Assembly: GCA_037127255.1 (NCBI GenBank)
Contig: JBANSL010000007.1
Coordinates: 66,061,538 to 66,125,537, forward strand
Direction: 5' to 3'
DNA: 64,000 nt
DNA from: Persicaria tinctoria
Taxonomy: Eukaryota; Streptophyta; Magnoliopsida; Caryophyllales; Polygonaceae
The translations under genes were made by a program, and so were the position numbers. Position 1 is the first letter of the stretch. Every line of letters starts with the position of its first letter. The notes under the pieces were generated by a model. It worked only from the letters and a program-made list of their open reading frames with translations. It was not told the origin of the DNA and searched no databases. Positions 45,246-57,541 of the stretch are shown in pieces.

Positions 45246-46942
45246 AAGAGGGCAAACAAAAAGAAATTTCCAAACTTTGAAGAAATTAAAAAAAAAGGGG
45301 GCAGGGGAATATTTAATGCCTATCCAACAAGACGGACAGAGAGATGCTTAGGAAATCACCCCTTGTCCCCACCACCACTTTAAATCAAGTACTCCGTATA
45401 TTTTTTATTAAAAAAAAACTGTACTCCTTACAATTTTTTTTAATTATTTATTTTGGGAAGTACCCCACGGCCCCACCCCTCCTATAATTTTATTGAAAAT
45501 TACGGAGAAATATCCAAACCTCGATAAGCCTGAACTTGGTACGCTAAATCAATTTTCGGTACACGAGGGGTAAAAAGCAATACTCCCTCTCTGTTAATTT
45601 TTTAAAAAAAATACAGTAATAATCTATATATAACTTTAAATCAGAAGAGTTTGCTGAGGTGGCGATCAATCCTTAAATTTCGGTACTTTGGCCAATCACG
45701 TTTTATCTACTCCTTCCCCTTCCTAATTTTTTTTTTCAAGAAAACCCCCTTACTTCTTTCATCCTCGGCTCCCAGGGTTGAGGTTCCCACCACCTCTGAC
45801 TATGGCTACATCTCCTCCGCCTCTACTCCACCTACAGGTTCCCACCTAGCGCCTCTCCTCCGAATCCATCTCCTACCGCCTCCGAGCTTTTACCGCCTCT
45901 CCTCCAAATCTTCCTTCTGTTGCTTTCGTCCTCCACGTTCATCCTCCAGGCTCCAGGTTCATCTCCTACTCCTCCAAATCCTTGATACCGGCTCAGGTTT
46001 GTTGCTTATCACACAGAATCCTTGATTCCGACTCCAGGTTTGTTGCTTATTAGTTCGGTTTCGTCGAATCTCTAAATTCCGATCAGAAACCCTAGGTTCT
46101 GAACTTATAATCCGTTTGCTTTTTCGTGTTTTTGTTGTCACTAGGGTTTACGATGGTTTTCAGTTCGGTGTATTGGACTCTCCTAGATCTTTTCCTAGAG
46201 GTATGTCTGAATTTCGATGATAATATATTCTAGGTCAATAATCAATTCTTCAAGTTGGATTCAGACGATACTTATGAAAGTTCCTTTTTGATGGATATCC
46301 ACTCCACTACTTTAAAAATTGAATATGTGTGAAAGACCTGAGTTTTCCATTGATTGCGGTTGTAGGGTACACTCCAATCACTTCTGAATTTCTTTCACAG
46401 AGTTCTCTGTTTCCCTGCTGACTATACACTCCAATCACATTTTTTTCAGAGAAGGCAATAGGTAGCAATCCCATGGATTGTGTCACATAGTCTGGAATAA
46501 GCAGTTGTAGTTTTTTATATTCTTCTTCCTTTTATGTTCCATAGAGAAGAGAACAGGCTTTAGGATAGACTATTGTACAATTTTGATGCTGAAGGAAAAC
46601 ACGTGTGTCAAAGCTCTTTCTAGATTACTTTCTTGGTTTGTTTGTGTTTGCCCTATAAATTTTGATTGCTTGAACGTAATAATTCATATGTTGGATGCAA
46701 ATGCAATAGTCCTTATTCTTGGGTTGTGCTTGGCTTGAAACCCCTCTTCTTTGTTTTGTGTTTGTGTTTGTGTTTTTGCGTCTGTTTTTGGTTTATGCAA
46801 AATTCTTAATCAATGTCATCAAACCTTAGAGTGGGTCCTTGCTGCTTAATTCTATAGCCATCACTGAGTAATTTCTTCAAATCAGGTAACTTTGAGCTAA
46901 AGAACAGATGAAATCAAATGAAATTCTTTTCATTTGGTCAGC

Positions 46943-47101
46943 CTCGAGGGAGACCCGAGATCAGATCAAAATGGGTGGTATTTGCAGAAGTTTAATCAAG
47001 TGCAGCAGCAAGGGCAGAACAATATTCTTGGAATTTCATCTCCAACTGGTGGCAACCACAATCAATTCTCTAGACAGCAGCAAAACTCCATCTTTCAACA
47101 G
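46943..47101 (+). pseudogene. Captured glutamine-rich exon in the Helitron
   Basis: After a CAG acceptor an open frame reads DPRSDQNGWYLQKFNQVQQQ and continues Q- and N-rich to NSIFQQ, then a CAG-GTTTCA donor. Q-rich stretches occur in many plant transcription cofactors; the parent gene is not recognised. The frame downstream of the donor is intron sequence. Confidence 0.45.
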
Positions 47102-47591
47102 GTTTCAAGTGTCGAATCCCATTTTCACTGTTTGCTTTCAAGTGTTTTTACTGTGAATAATTGTTGTGTTATAAGGTGATCTACACCTAATACATGAATT
47201 TGAATAAGCCTCTCATGCTTTGAGACTGCTTATGAATTAGCGCTATGCTTTTCTTTTCATTGTGTAGTGTTTTGATATCACTCATGTTTTCATCTTTTGC
47301 TTCTGTATGTTTGTGATACCCTAAATTATGGTATAAAAGGAGAAGCTTTACTTATTGTGTTGAATAGTTTAGAGAACACTTGATTTACCACATAAAACAA
47401 CCTTGGATATCTATGAATTTTCTTTTATGATTGCACAGTTTTAAATAGAGATCTTCTACACTTTTCAACTATCAAATATAATAAAATATGAATTTTCTTT
47501 TATTTCAAAATTAGTTTCTTAGGTTCATTCACTTTTGGGTTCATTGGCTCCTTGGATAATCTAAATTTTCTTTTATGATTAGTTTCTTTAC

Positions 47592-47702
47592 AAGCTGCTT
47601 CTGCCTTGGTACGTGAAGTAGGTGATAGTGGTCCTGATGATTATTTTCGGTTCAAGTTTCAGAAGGCGAAGGCTATCTATGAACATTCAATATTTCAACT
47701 AT
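47592..47702 (+). pseudogene. Second captured exon-like block in the Helitron
   Basis: Follows CTTTACAAG and reads [20 protein letters not shown], then [12 protein letters not shown]. Whether it comes from the same parent gene as the Q-rich exon is unknown. Flanks are intron-like and AT-rich. Confidence 0.35.
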
Positions 47703-49020
47703 GACAAGAACAGTAGCAACACAAGTTCTTCTATTTAAGCTGACCAGTTGGCTGGACAATGGTATGTTATGGTTTTAACAAGACATTAAATATGATTTTT
47801 ATATCATATCTTCGAATTAAACTAGATCAACGGAACCTTAAATAAGCTTTCTCTTAAAAAGCATCCTTATTAAGGAAATCCTAAATGAATTTTCAATTCT
47901 ATGTTATGTAGCTTTCACTAAACACGAGGGCAATGTAGTGAAAAAATAGACTAAGCAACAGTTCTTCTGACTTAATGATTGTTAATTGAACTACAAGAGA
48001 ACTTCATATAGAAATGTTTATGTTGACTACTTGACTAAGGAAAATAGACCGAGTTACTTCAACTTCATTCCCGTCTATAGTCTATGCTCTGCTAATATCA
48101 TCTCTTCAAATCATATGGAAGTTACACAGAGTTTCTGTATACACATTTTTGGGCAAATAACTTAACTGGTTATTTCAACTATTGGCTGGTTGCTGGGTAG
48201 GTATGCTCGAGCATGTGGATTGTAGCCAATTGTTCATGAGGAGAAATCAAAACTTGCCATGTAGAAAGTATTTCAATTCAATGTCTTAATGGTCAAGGAT
48301 GAGCAACAAGGGCCGTGAATGGGATGCTATCTGATGGAAATGTTGATATGGAGCAATCTCGGGTCTTCCTTTAGGTTGACCAAAAGAATTTCAAGCTAAC
48401 GGTTGGAAGGAGCCCATGAACCCAGGAAACTGGAAGGAAGAGCACATAATTTCTTATGCTTGATGAAATAATTGTTTATAATATTATCTTTTACAATAAC
48501 TTGATTTTTAAAATAAAGGATTTGAAATTAAGAGTTAAGATATACTTAATATCCGCTCATAGGGTTTGGATCCGGTGGAGTTAAGATATAATTAATTGTT
48601 TTTTTTAAATCTTCGATCATTATGTAAGATTAACCTTACATTTTTTTTTTTATTATATACAATTTCATCAAATCTTTTAACCAAAATATTTTTATTAGGA
48701 ATCCTATTGACGAAGTCTAGAGCAGCGATTTTATCCTTTCATATATTTATTCATATACAATATTTGTTAACATAATAAACTATTCGTATTTTTTTCATTA
48801 TTTTTTTTGGTTCATCCTTATAATATTTTTTTTTCTCCTCGCACACGCGCCATGGCGCGGGGATTATACTAGTTACATAAATTATTACTCTAAATGTATA
48901 ATTGGCATTTTAATCAATTTCACACTTTTTAAGAAATCTAAAAATAGAAAAAAAGACTAGCTAAAATTTAACAAATAATACTCCGTAGTAGGGAAATTTG
49001 GAGTATTAACCGAGGGAGTA

Positions 49021-49700
49021 TTAATTTTGATAGAGAGAGAGTATTCACAGTGACAGTCGTAGGATCCTCTGAAAGGTGAGGCGAAATTTCTAGTGTGTAC
49101 TGAGATATTGACCTTGAATAAACTCATTTACCTAAGCTGCAACTTTCAACTTAACAGTGGAGTGTAGAAAACTAGACTTACATTTGATTGGTTGCTATGA
49201 TAGTGGTTTCTCGTCATTCATTGAAAATTCAGGCATTTGTCATATTTAGGAGTGTAAACTTATCTAAATTCAATTATGTTAAATTAAAAGCTTTTGCATA
49301 TTAGTTAGGATTGTAAACTCATCAACTTTATAGGTGAGACACCCACACCTTAGCCCTAGCCGAATATTCAACTCAATATAGGTGAAAATTCTTACCCAAT
49401 ATAGGTGAGACACCTAAATTCAACTCGCAACGTCGGAACAAGGATCTCGCCCTCAGCTCTCCTTAGCCTTAGCCGAAAATTCTTACCCCAAACCCTAGCC
49501 ATGTTGGAGCCAAAAGTTAGAGCCAAAGGAGACAATTCAAACTCAGTTAAGATGCTTACCCAATATAGGTGAGACACCCACACCTTCTTCAGATTATCCA
49601 TCCACTTCTCTTCCATCAAAGAAAATCCCCATAAGATAAGACTTCTGTCTATTCTTTCTCACCCATTCACACAACCTTGTCTTAAAAAATGGAAGAAAAC
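49021..49700. repeat. Unassigned region with short repeats
   Basis: CCCAATATAGGTGAGACACC-type words occur three times (about 49330, 49400 and 49558), with CCCTAGCCGAA copies between them. This may be the 5' part of the solo LTR or a local duplication. No gene is supported. Confidence 0.35.
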
Positions 49701-52431
49701 CCTAACACTCTCATCCAAACCTTGGAGAGACAAAAAAACTAAAACACCTGCTTCTTTTCCCTCCTTGTGCCGCCACCATAACCACCTCACCACCACCATC
49801 TTTGGCCACCCTTACCATCACACCAACCCTAGTTCATCACCTCTTTCAACTCCCTTCTCCATTCCATGTCAAAGGAGCTCCATCTCCCCCCCCCCCCTCT
49901 CACGAGCTCAAAGCAAGCGCCTTTCTCTTCCCACCTCCATGAGAAACGACAACAACCTTCCCAAGCAACACCATGGTGTCATCCAAGTGGAAGAAGAAGC
50001 CTCAACAGTTCGAAAGTCAAGGATCAAAGCCCCAGGGTCCATTTGTTTGGTTTTGAGTCTAGGAAGGGTAAGTTGTCACCTTTTATCCCGCTTTCACTTC
50101 CAAACCCTACAAGTTCTCTCTTTTATTCTCAAACTCACTCCTCTCACTCACCCAACAAGCGGATCTAGGAGATTCGTCCGCAAATCTCCTCAAGAGCCAC
50201 CCGGGACAAGAGAAAGTGAAGCAAGGAAGAGTTGGGTGAGAAATCTCTTCAAACCCTCATGTTTTTCGAGTTATTTTTGTACTAACATGTGCCTGGGGGT
50301 CATGGGAAATTTTGGGGAAAAGGGGAGCTTTGAATAACTCCAAAAGAGGCCACAAATGGTCCTTGAATCAAAGATTCGGGACCGTTGTTGCTACCGCGAG
50401 AAGGAACTCGCAACCGCAAGGAAGAACACCAAGTCTAGGTATCTTGCTCGCGGCCGCGATAGGAAGGTTTTGTGGTGGCGAGGTGGAGTCTGGGATGCCC
50501 TAGGAGAGGACCCCATAATCGCGGTCGCTACTCGAGGTCTCGCGGGCGCGAGATGCAGAGGGCTCTCATGGCCGCGACTCACTACCTGTCCGATGTTTTT
50601 TGACTCTGTTTCTTGACGTTTTCGACGATCGTTTTCGCGACTTGTTTTCAACGCTTTTTGTGGATTTCAAGAACTGATTTAAGGGTCTAATTTGGGAGTT
50701 TGGGAAATGAACTTCATGAGCTTTTAAGGTCGAACGTTTTAATTGGTTACTTGGTTTTCGAATCGACTTTCGGGACTAACTCAGGAATTATGTGATCGGT
50801 GACTAACTAGCATGAAATGATTGATGTGAATGATTACCTAATATCATGATTGGTGTGGACTGATGGCATGATTGATTGACTAATAACATGATGAAATGTC
50901 AGACCCATGTATCGTTAACTTATGCCTTTTGATCAATATGATGAATATGATGACCTTGAGATATATGACTATGCGGATTATTATTGCGGATATAAGAATT
51001 CTATGAACGTATGAATGTGGTTAAACGGAACGATGAGAATGATGTGGTCTTACAGAATGTGGCAATGTGATGAATGGTTGAACTTGATGGAACGACGATT
51101 GCAATATGGTTGTTATTCTCGTTGAATGATGTATGCTTTAAGTGCTCGCATGATTAGACATAGACTTTTATATGTGTTCTGATATATATCTAGGTGATAC
51201 TTTGTGATTATAATTGATGTGTGCCGGACCTTCTATTATGTCTCATGTGCATGATATACTAGGTGCTTGCATTCATGATCAGCATGCCATGTAGTATCAT
51301 GCTAGGTTGCATTGACCATTGAGCATTCTATTTCTTTATATGTAAACAGAATGCTCGTTATCTGTGAAGTATCTAGGGTCTTCGCTAGGGTCATAGGATG
51401 GTCCAGTCTCATCGGGTTCATCCTGAGTCGTTCGGGTCTTAATTACCACTTTACTCATTACTCTTATTTTACCTTTCGCATTATCTTATTTGTTTTCTCT
51501 TTTAAGTCCACATTCATGATTATTAAAATGCATGCAATATGGGGTCGAGTACCAATACGGATCTCGCCCCATTAATGAATCGGAATGCATTCACAAGTTG
51601 GTCGGTCTCCGCCATATCGGGTAGGGAGCGGTGGTTAGGAAGATGGATATATCATTTGGTATTCTATGTTAAGGCCTTCATTATTATTATTATTATGCAC
51701 GTGAACTTAGGGGCATACTAGTATGTTACTATTCCGCCTTACATCTATAAGCATGATTATTAGGTATAGCGTATGTGTGTGCTTAGGGTAGCGGAAAGAG
51801 CAGGTGAGCATCATCTGATCCCGCTCACCATTAACATTTTTACGTATCCATTATGCTTATCACTATTGCTGCTGATTTGGATCCATGGCCGCGGGGTCTA
51901 ACATGGTGGAAAGAGAGAGTCGAGATCAACTCTGACTTCACCAATATATTAACGGTTTGGTTTTGGATGTTTTGATCATGTTTTGACCCGGCTCTGTCGT
52001 GTCAATCTTATGTATGAATTTGGAACCTTTCGTGGTGGTATGATCAATGAATTTCGTGACTTAGGTCATAGGGCAGGTACATGGGACTTACCTTGGGGAT
52101 TCCAATGGTCCTTCTCAGTCTTTGGGTGTGAAATCCCACTTTAAACGCAAAATTGTTGATTTCAAACCTTCAACCTATACTCGGGGCGTAAGATCAATGA
52201 ACCTTTCATGGTGGTATGATCATTGAATTTCGCGATTTAGGTCATAGGGCATGTACAGGGGACTTACCCTGGGGATTCCAACGGTCTCTCTCGGTCTTTG
52301 GGTGTGAAATCCCACTTTAAAAGAGAAATTATTGATTTCAAACTTTCGACTTGTACTCGGGGCGCAAGATCCTAACAAGGGGTTTCATCCCTCAAAACGT
52401 AACCCGTAAATCATAATCCCGGGCAGCTACA
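49700..52431 (+). repeat. Probable solo LTR related to the Tekay family
   Basis: Shares, in order, many words with the Tekay LTR: a CT/CCACC-rich block, TGGGGTCATGGG-like sequence, CGTTATCTGTGA, GCTAGGGTCATAGG, TGTGCCGG, CTTTGTTAAGGCCTTC-like sequence, GACCCGGCTCTG and the terminal CATAATCCCGGGCAGCTACA (52431). No primer-binding site or coding sequence follows, so it is solo or truncated. The 5' edge and TSD could not be found. GC-rich 50350-50650 holds frames on both strands and is not a gene. Confidence 0.65.
52030..52372 (+). repeat. Tandem duplication of about 170 bp near the solo LTR end
   Basis: The segment from GGTATGATCA(T/A)TGAATTTCG through ACTCGGGGCG(T/C)AAGATC appears twice, at about 52030-52195 and 52210-52372. 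The Tekay LTR has one copy of the matching region. Confidence 0.7.
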
Positions 52432-52439
52432 CCATTAGA

Positions 52440-54300
52440 AGAAATAGAAATAGAGGAGTAGAGCTCAGAAAAAAGATATTATCTCGGAAAGATCAGTCTA
52501 TCCCTCGTTGACCCTGATATCCTCTCTCCAATGACTGAGATCCCTCGTTAAACCCTCGGTGTGTGTAATAAAGTAAGATCGCGCCTAATGACCTCCCTCC
52601 AAAACTTCTTTGGTCAACCTCTGCTACGCCGCAAACGCTTTATCGGAAGAATATCACATCTTCGTACTGGAGCCTCCGGCACTCTTCTACACACATGGCC
52701 AAATCATCTGAGCCTAGATTCCCTCAACTTGTCCTTTATACAACAAACTCCTACTTTCCCACAAATTATCTCGTTTCTTATTTTGTTTAAGCAGATGTGC
52801 CCGAACATCTATCCGAGCATCCTCATCTTAGCTACGATTAGGCTATGTTCCTAAATCTTCGTAGGCGCCCAACACTCTACTCCATACAACATAGCTGGCC
52901 TCACCACAACCTTATAGAATTTACCTTTTAATTTCAATGGCACTTTCTTATCACATAAGACGCCTGAGGCTGCCCTCCATTTCTGTCATCCCATCTGAAT
53001 CCGGTGCTTGACATCTAGATCAACTCTTCCATCACTCTGCAGCATCGATCCCAGGTACTTGAAATTATCCTTCCTAGGAATATGATTCCCTTGTAGCATA
53101 AAAACTTCATCCGCTAGTTCCGTCCCTCCGAAGTTGAAGTCCATTTATTCTATTTTGGTTCTGCTCAATCTAAAACCTCGAGCTTCTAGCGTTTCCCTCC
53201 AAAGTTCCAACTTGTTGCTTATACCTTCTTTTTTCATCCACCAAGACAATATCGTCCGCGAAAAGCATACACCACATAATTTCTCATTGGATAGGTCTTG
53301 AGATCACATCCATAACTAAAGTGAAGAGGAAAGGGCTTAGAGTCGAACTTTGGTGTAAGCCTACCTGTGTTGGGAAGTAGTCGATGTCTCCTGCGGGAGT
53401 CTAGACACTTGTCGAAGCTCCATCACACATATCTCTAATGATCCTAATTTAGTTTTCAGGTACTTCCCTAGCGTGCAAACAATCCCAGATGAGATTCCTT
53501 GGGACTCTATCGTACATTTTTTCCAAGTCTATGAAGACCATGTGCAGATTCTGCTTACGTTCCATGTACTTTTCAATAAGTTATCGCAACAAGTAGATGG
53601 CCTCTGTCGTCGATCTCTCTGGCATAAAACCAAACTAATTCTTTGAAACGCATACCCCCCTCCTCATTCTCACTTCTATCACTCTCTCCCAAATCTTCAT
53701 AGTGTGGCTTAGGATTTTGATGCCTCTATAGTTACCGCATTCCTGAGCATCTCCTCTATTCTTGAACATCGTAACCAGTTTGCTAAGTCTCCACTTGTCT
53801 GGCATCTTTGCTGACCCGAGGATAACATTGAACAAATGTGAGGGCCACTACCCCTATCTCCAATGCACTTCCAAATCTCCTCCATAAGAACCTGACCATT
53901 CTCATCTTTAATACACCTGACCTGGTCCAAATCTCTACTCTTTCTCTCTCTAGGTCACGCTAGGGAAATAAACAATCTCTCTCCACCTTTTGATCTCATC
54001 CAATGCCTTGTATATATTCTCGAAGACCCTTTCCTTAGCCCTAGCCACAGTTGCCTTAGCCTCATTTTTCTTATGTACGTACTCAATCCATCTTTCAACT
54101 CTATCAGCGTCATTGTTGTTGCAAGCCCACAACCTGAACTCATCATGTTTGGCCTTGACCACCCGCTGCACTTGACTATCCCACCAAGCTTTGGCGCCTC
54201 TGTGTTCCCTCCTACCATGGGACACACCTAACACTTCCCCTGCAGCTTTGTGAATGCACTCCTCCATACCCCTCCACATGTTGTCCGTCGTACCCCTACA
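52440..54300 (-). pseudogene. 5'-truncated RTE-type LINE, degenerate
   Basis: On the minus strand, pieces of an RTE-clade ORF appear in order. Linker: MWRGMEECIHKAAGEVLG and DEFRLWACNN (54290-53960). Entry to RT: RCIKDENGQVL (about 53920). RT: NYRGIKILSHTMKIWERV (about 53740-53690), QFGFMP, HMVFIDLEKMYDRVPRN (about 53560-53510). Then NFKYLGSMLQSDGRVDL (about 53050), [22 protein letters not shown] sequence (about 52900), and a C-terminal RESRLR-x-FGHV near 52700. Stops and frameshifts interrupt it. The endonuclease is absent, so the copy is 5'-truncated, as is common for LINEs. RT would have copied its own RNA at the target. Confidence 0.85.
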
Positions 54301-54321
54301 AAATATGTATAAATAATAAAC

Positions 54322-54808
54322 GGGAAAGATAAATACACCGGTAATTTTTACTGGATACACCGCTAATCTACGCAACCCCATACGGACCGAGCTACGCTAC
54401 AAGTTGCGGACCTCCCCGGGCATCATGCCAAACACTCCCTAAAAGATCGACCCTCGACAAAACGTCCGCAAGACGTTGCAGAAAGAGGTCCGCGTTAGGA
54501 TGCGGACTAATTACAAGATGAGTTGCTCTATTCATTGGAGGCAAAGTTCAATCAGTATTTGTAAATTCATTATTTTGTTTCAAATCCGCATGAAGGTACG
54601 GACTTTTTTTTAATTAAATATTTTGTCTGTATTTTTCTTTTTTTTAAAAAAAAAAATCTCCAATTTAGTCTGCAAGTAGGTGCGGATCGAAGGTTATTTG
54701 GCATGGCGCCCAAGGTAGTTCGCAACTCGTAGTGTAGCTCGGTCCGCAAGGGATTGCATAGATTAGCGGTGTATCCAGTAAAAATTAACGGTGTATTTAT
54801 GAACACCC
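54322..54808. mobile_element. Small MULE with terminal inverted repeats of about 90 bp
   Basis: The left end is GGGAAAGATAAATACACCGG; the complement of the right end is GGGTGTTCATAAATACACCG. Similarity continues through TTTTTACTGGATACACC and GCGGACC. The 9-bp TSD is ATAATAAAC (54313-54321) against ATAATAAAT (54809-54817), one mismatch. No coding capacity. Confidence 0.78.
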
Positions 54809-54908
54809 ATAATAAATGATAATTTTTTTTAACCAATATACTACATAATAGAGCAAAAATTAAATGGCCACGGATATTATTCTAACCGATTAATATTTTT
54901 CCGATATA

Positions 54909-55189
54909 CTATATCCGTCCAAAAATACATGGATTTTTACTATTCATGCACGCTTTTTTAGGAGCTAAAAACTATATAAAATATTAACTTTTTTATTAAT
55001 TTTTTTTAATAATTACAAATTTATTATCAATAAATTTATAATTATTAAAAAAAATTAATAAATTTATAATTATCAATAAATTTATAATTATTAAAAAAAA
55101 TTAATAAAAAAACTAATATTTTATATAGTTTTTACCTCCTAAAAAGCGTGCATGAATAATAAAGTTCATGTATTTTTGTACGGAGGTAG
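54909..55189. mobile_element. Stowaway-like MITE with long inverted repeats
   Basis: The left CTATATCCGTCCAAAAATAC and the complement of the right end, CTACCTCCGTACAAAAATAC, pair. The arms continue through TTCATGCACGCTTTTTTAGGAG and AACTATATAAAATATTA. TA duplications flank it (54907-54908, 55190-55191). The AT-rich centre is itself palindromic. Confidence 0.75.
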
Positions 55190-55191
55190 TA

Positions 55192-56065
55192 TACTTTTAT
55201 CCATCTTTGAAAGAGAGGAGTAGTCACATTTGGAAAAGCAACACGTAATGTAATAATAAGACCCACGAGAAGTTTGCTGGTAACTTTTATCAACGGTTGT
55301 TTCGTGGCTGCAAATAACGTCCATTTTTGCCATTTATTCCAAAAGTAACGTCTATCTACTTTTATTATTATACCCGTCCCGCACGTCATGCTTCAAAGAA
55401 TGGACGGTGTAGATGGTGTTTGGTGGGAGATTAATTGCAAGGATTAGAGCATGCACATTCGTGAGTCCGGACTCAGACCCTTAACTTACTTTTTCCTTTG
55501 CCACATCAGCTTAACAGTCTCATTTCAGTTTTTAGTTTTTTACACTCTCATTCGTGAGCCCGAAGGCCCTTAAATTCCTTTTTATTATTTATCTTTTACA
55601 ACTACTCAATTATTATTATTATTATTATTTATAAGAAATTAGTGGGTATTTTTTTTTGAAATTATTATTATTATTTATGAAATTTTAAAACGAAAAAAAA
55701 TAAAATCTCATCGCATGAGTGTTACGTATATGGGCATTTTATTGCAAACAGATACATCCATACAAGAAGTAGTGGGTACTCCGTATGGTATTGCTTGAAA
55801 TGGGAATATCATATGTTATATATTATCTCCTCCATCTAAGCGATTTTCATAAAATTATCTTTATTTAAATCTTTAAAATATTGTTACAATGATTTTTTTT
55901 TTTTGGTTTCTAATGAGATTATTTTAAAATCTATAATATCTCTAGTAAAAGTTGTGTTCAGCCCCGACCATAAATGCTATAATTGCGTTTTCGGTTATCC
56001 AATCTATAATATTTTCGGTTATCCGTTTAACCGGTTATTCATCTAATAAAATCATAGGAATTGAA
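55192..56065. other. Intergenic AT-rich sequence
   Basis: No gene or RNA is supported. GAGCATGCACATTCGTGAG at about 55447 and ATTCGTGAGCCCGAAGG at about 55550 may be remnants of a MITE without a clear partner end. Confidence 0.4.
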
Positions 56066-56074
56066 ATTCAATAA

Positions 56075-57091
56075 GGAAGAATCACCACAAATAATATAGA
56101 CTATCGCATATGAACCCAAAATAATACGAACTTTCAAAATTACCGATTGATATACAAACTATGCTCAATTAAACCAATTTTGATACGGATGGACTCTCCG
56201 GCCAAAATCCCGACTATATTGCTGATGTGGCTACCGGAAAGTTTATTTTGGGCTAAAATTATAATAAAAATAAAGATGAGGAAAAATATAGAAATTAAGA
56301 GAAAAGCTCCACTGTTCATCGTCTTCCTTCCACTTGAGAGGATGAACCAGTGAACCTCCATTGCCGATCGCAACGACCGCCTCACTTTTCTTGCTCTACG
56401 ACTGTCGCTACCATGAGCGGCTCCAGGTTCCAGTCTCGGCCGAAGCACCATCAGCGCCCAATTTCGCACCCTCGAGCCACAGTTCGACGAATCTGGAATA
56501 ATTACGAAATTACACCCAAATCAATTTCACATCAAAAACACAGATTCATAAAGGGATTTCACCGATTTTAATGTCAATTTCATTTATCAACAAATTTACA
56601 TGCTTAATCGAATAAACAAGGTATAAATTTTAGATCTGGGATTTGGCCCCTTCATATAAACGAAGAACCCTAAATCAAAAAATTGTACATGTTTAAGGAG
56701 CTAGGCCGAATATAACTAAAAATCGAAGTATCTAAGCTCATGATTGCGACGGTAACAAACGAGGCTTGTGATGTAGTGGTTGCGATGAACGACGGACCGA
56801 CGGTGGTTCATCCTCGGCAGAAGATGATGAACAAAACGATGAACAGTAGATTTTTTTTTTTTTATACTTAATTTACATTTTTCTCATTAAGTTTAGTAGT
56901 AATTACATAATGAGTCCAAAATGACTTTCCGATGGCCACGTGAGCAATATTATCGGAATTTTAGTCGGAAAGTTAGGTCGTATTAAAATTGGTTTATTTG
57001 GACATAGTTCATATACTAATTGGTAATTTTTAAAGTTTGTATTATTTTCGGTCCACATTCGATAGTTCGTATTATTTGAGGTTGTTTTTCC
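56075..57091. mobile_element. MULE with terminal inverted repeats of about 165 bp
   Basis: A perfect 9-bp TSD ATTCAATAA lies at 56066-56074 and 57092-57100. The left GGAAGAATCACC and the complement of the right end, GGAAAAACAACC, start long imperfect inverted repeats. These share AAATAATACGAACT, AAACCAATTTT and GTGGCC-x-CGGAAAG. The interior (56300-56870) has GC-richer pieces but no transposase. Confidence 0.82.
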
Positions 57092-57100
57092 ATTCAATAA

Positions 57101-57406
57101 TTATAGAGGCAATAATAGTCTGTCATTTAACCAGGTCCAAAATTGTAACTGGCAGGCGTTTTCTTATCAAAAAAAAAAGTTGAGGCGTTAGTGCTCCAAG
57201 CCGTTTCACCTCTTAGATTCCCATGTCGATCCCAGCCGTTTCACCTCTTGATTCCCATGTCGATCGATTTCACTCTCTCAATCACTTCCATTCGATTTTT
57301 GAAGCGCCTCTATATTCTCGACCTGTAAATTGCTTTTGCTCTCTCATTCTCCTCCATTATTTAGTTTCTCTCCTTTTTCAGTTTCTGTAACCCTAAATTT
57401 GAAGTA
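57101..57406 (+). other. CT-rich leader region with a 40-bp duplication
   Basis: CCGTTTCACCTCTTAGATTCC and CCGTTTCACCTCTTGATTCC are tandem copies (about 57200 and 57237). The CT-rich sequence and CCCTAAATTTGAAGTA lead into the ATG at 57407, so this resembles a plant 5'UTR. Confidence 0.4.
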
Positions 57407-57541
57407 ATGGCGATCAGGATCAAGTGCAGCGGTGAACCTGATAGCAAAGCGAGCATGCCGTTCATCGGCTTCGGAACCTTAGGAGGCGGCGCGGTCGCAA
57501 CCAAGGCGGCGATCCTCAGCGTCATCAAGGTCGGCTATTAG
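57407..57541 (+). pseudogene. Aldo-keto reductase first-exon fragment
   Basis: A 44-codon frame MAIRIKCSGEPDSKASMPFI then GFGTLGGGAVATKAAILSVI, ending KVGY-stop. It matches the N-terminus of plant NADPH-dependent aldo-keto reductases (MPxIGFGT ... TKAAILxAIKxGYRHFDTA), whose cofactor-binding barrel begins here. The stop falls just before the HFD segment, and no catalytic Tyr/Lys/His region follows. It is a fragment in the same orientation as the RRP36 pseudogene downstream. Confidence 0.6.

Larger units (their letters stand above)
45623..48872 (+). mobile_element. Non-autonomous Helitron with gene fragments
   Basis: It starts TCTATATATAAC after an A and ends in CTAG before a T. The palindrome CGCGCCATGGCGCG ends about ten bases before the 3' end. 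These are Helitron hallmarks, and no TSD is expected. No Rep/helicase is visible, so it is non-autonomous. It carries a CT-rich leader (45700-46020) and exon-like pieces in plus orientation, consistent with gene capture. Confidence 0.78.
45583..49018. mobile_element. Stowaway-like MITE split by a Helitron
   Basis: The TA target duplication lies at 45581-45582 and 49019-49020. The left end CTCCCTCTCTGTTAAT pairs with the right end, whose complement is CTCCCTCGGTTAAT. Removing the Helitron (45623-48872) leaves about 186 bp, the usual Stowaway size. Confidence 0.78.

Noticed and set aside
45047..45259. N-terminal extension of the acidic protein to the ATG at 45259
   Set aside because: The extension translates a TATA box and a CT-rich leader; MEEPNKLK at 45046 fits better.
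52440..54300. Separate small genes in the RT region
   Set aside because: The pieces line up as one degenerate RTE LINE in consistent order and orientation.
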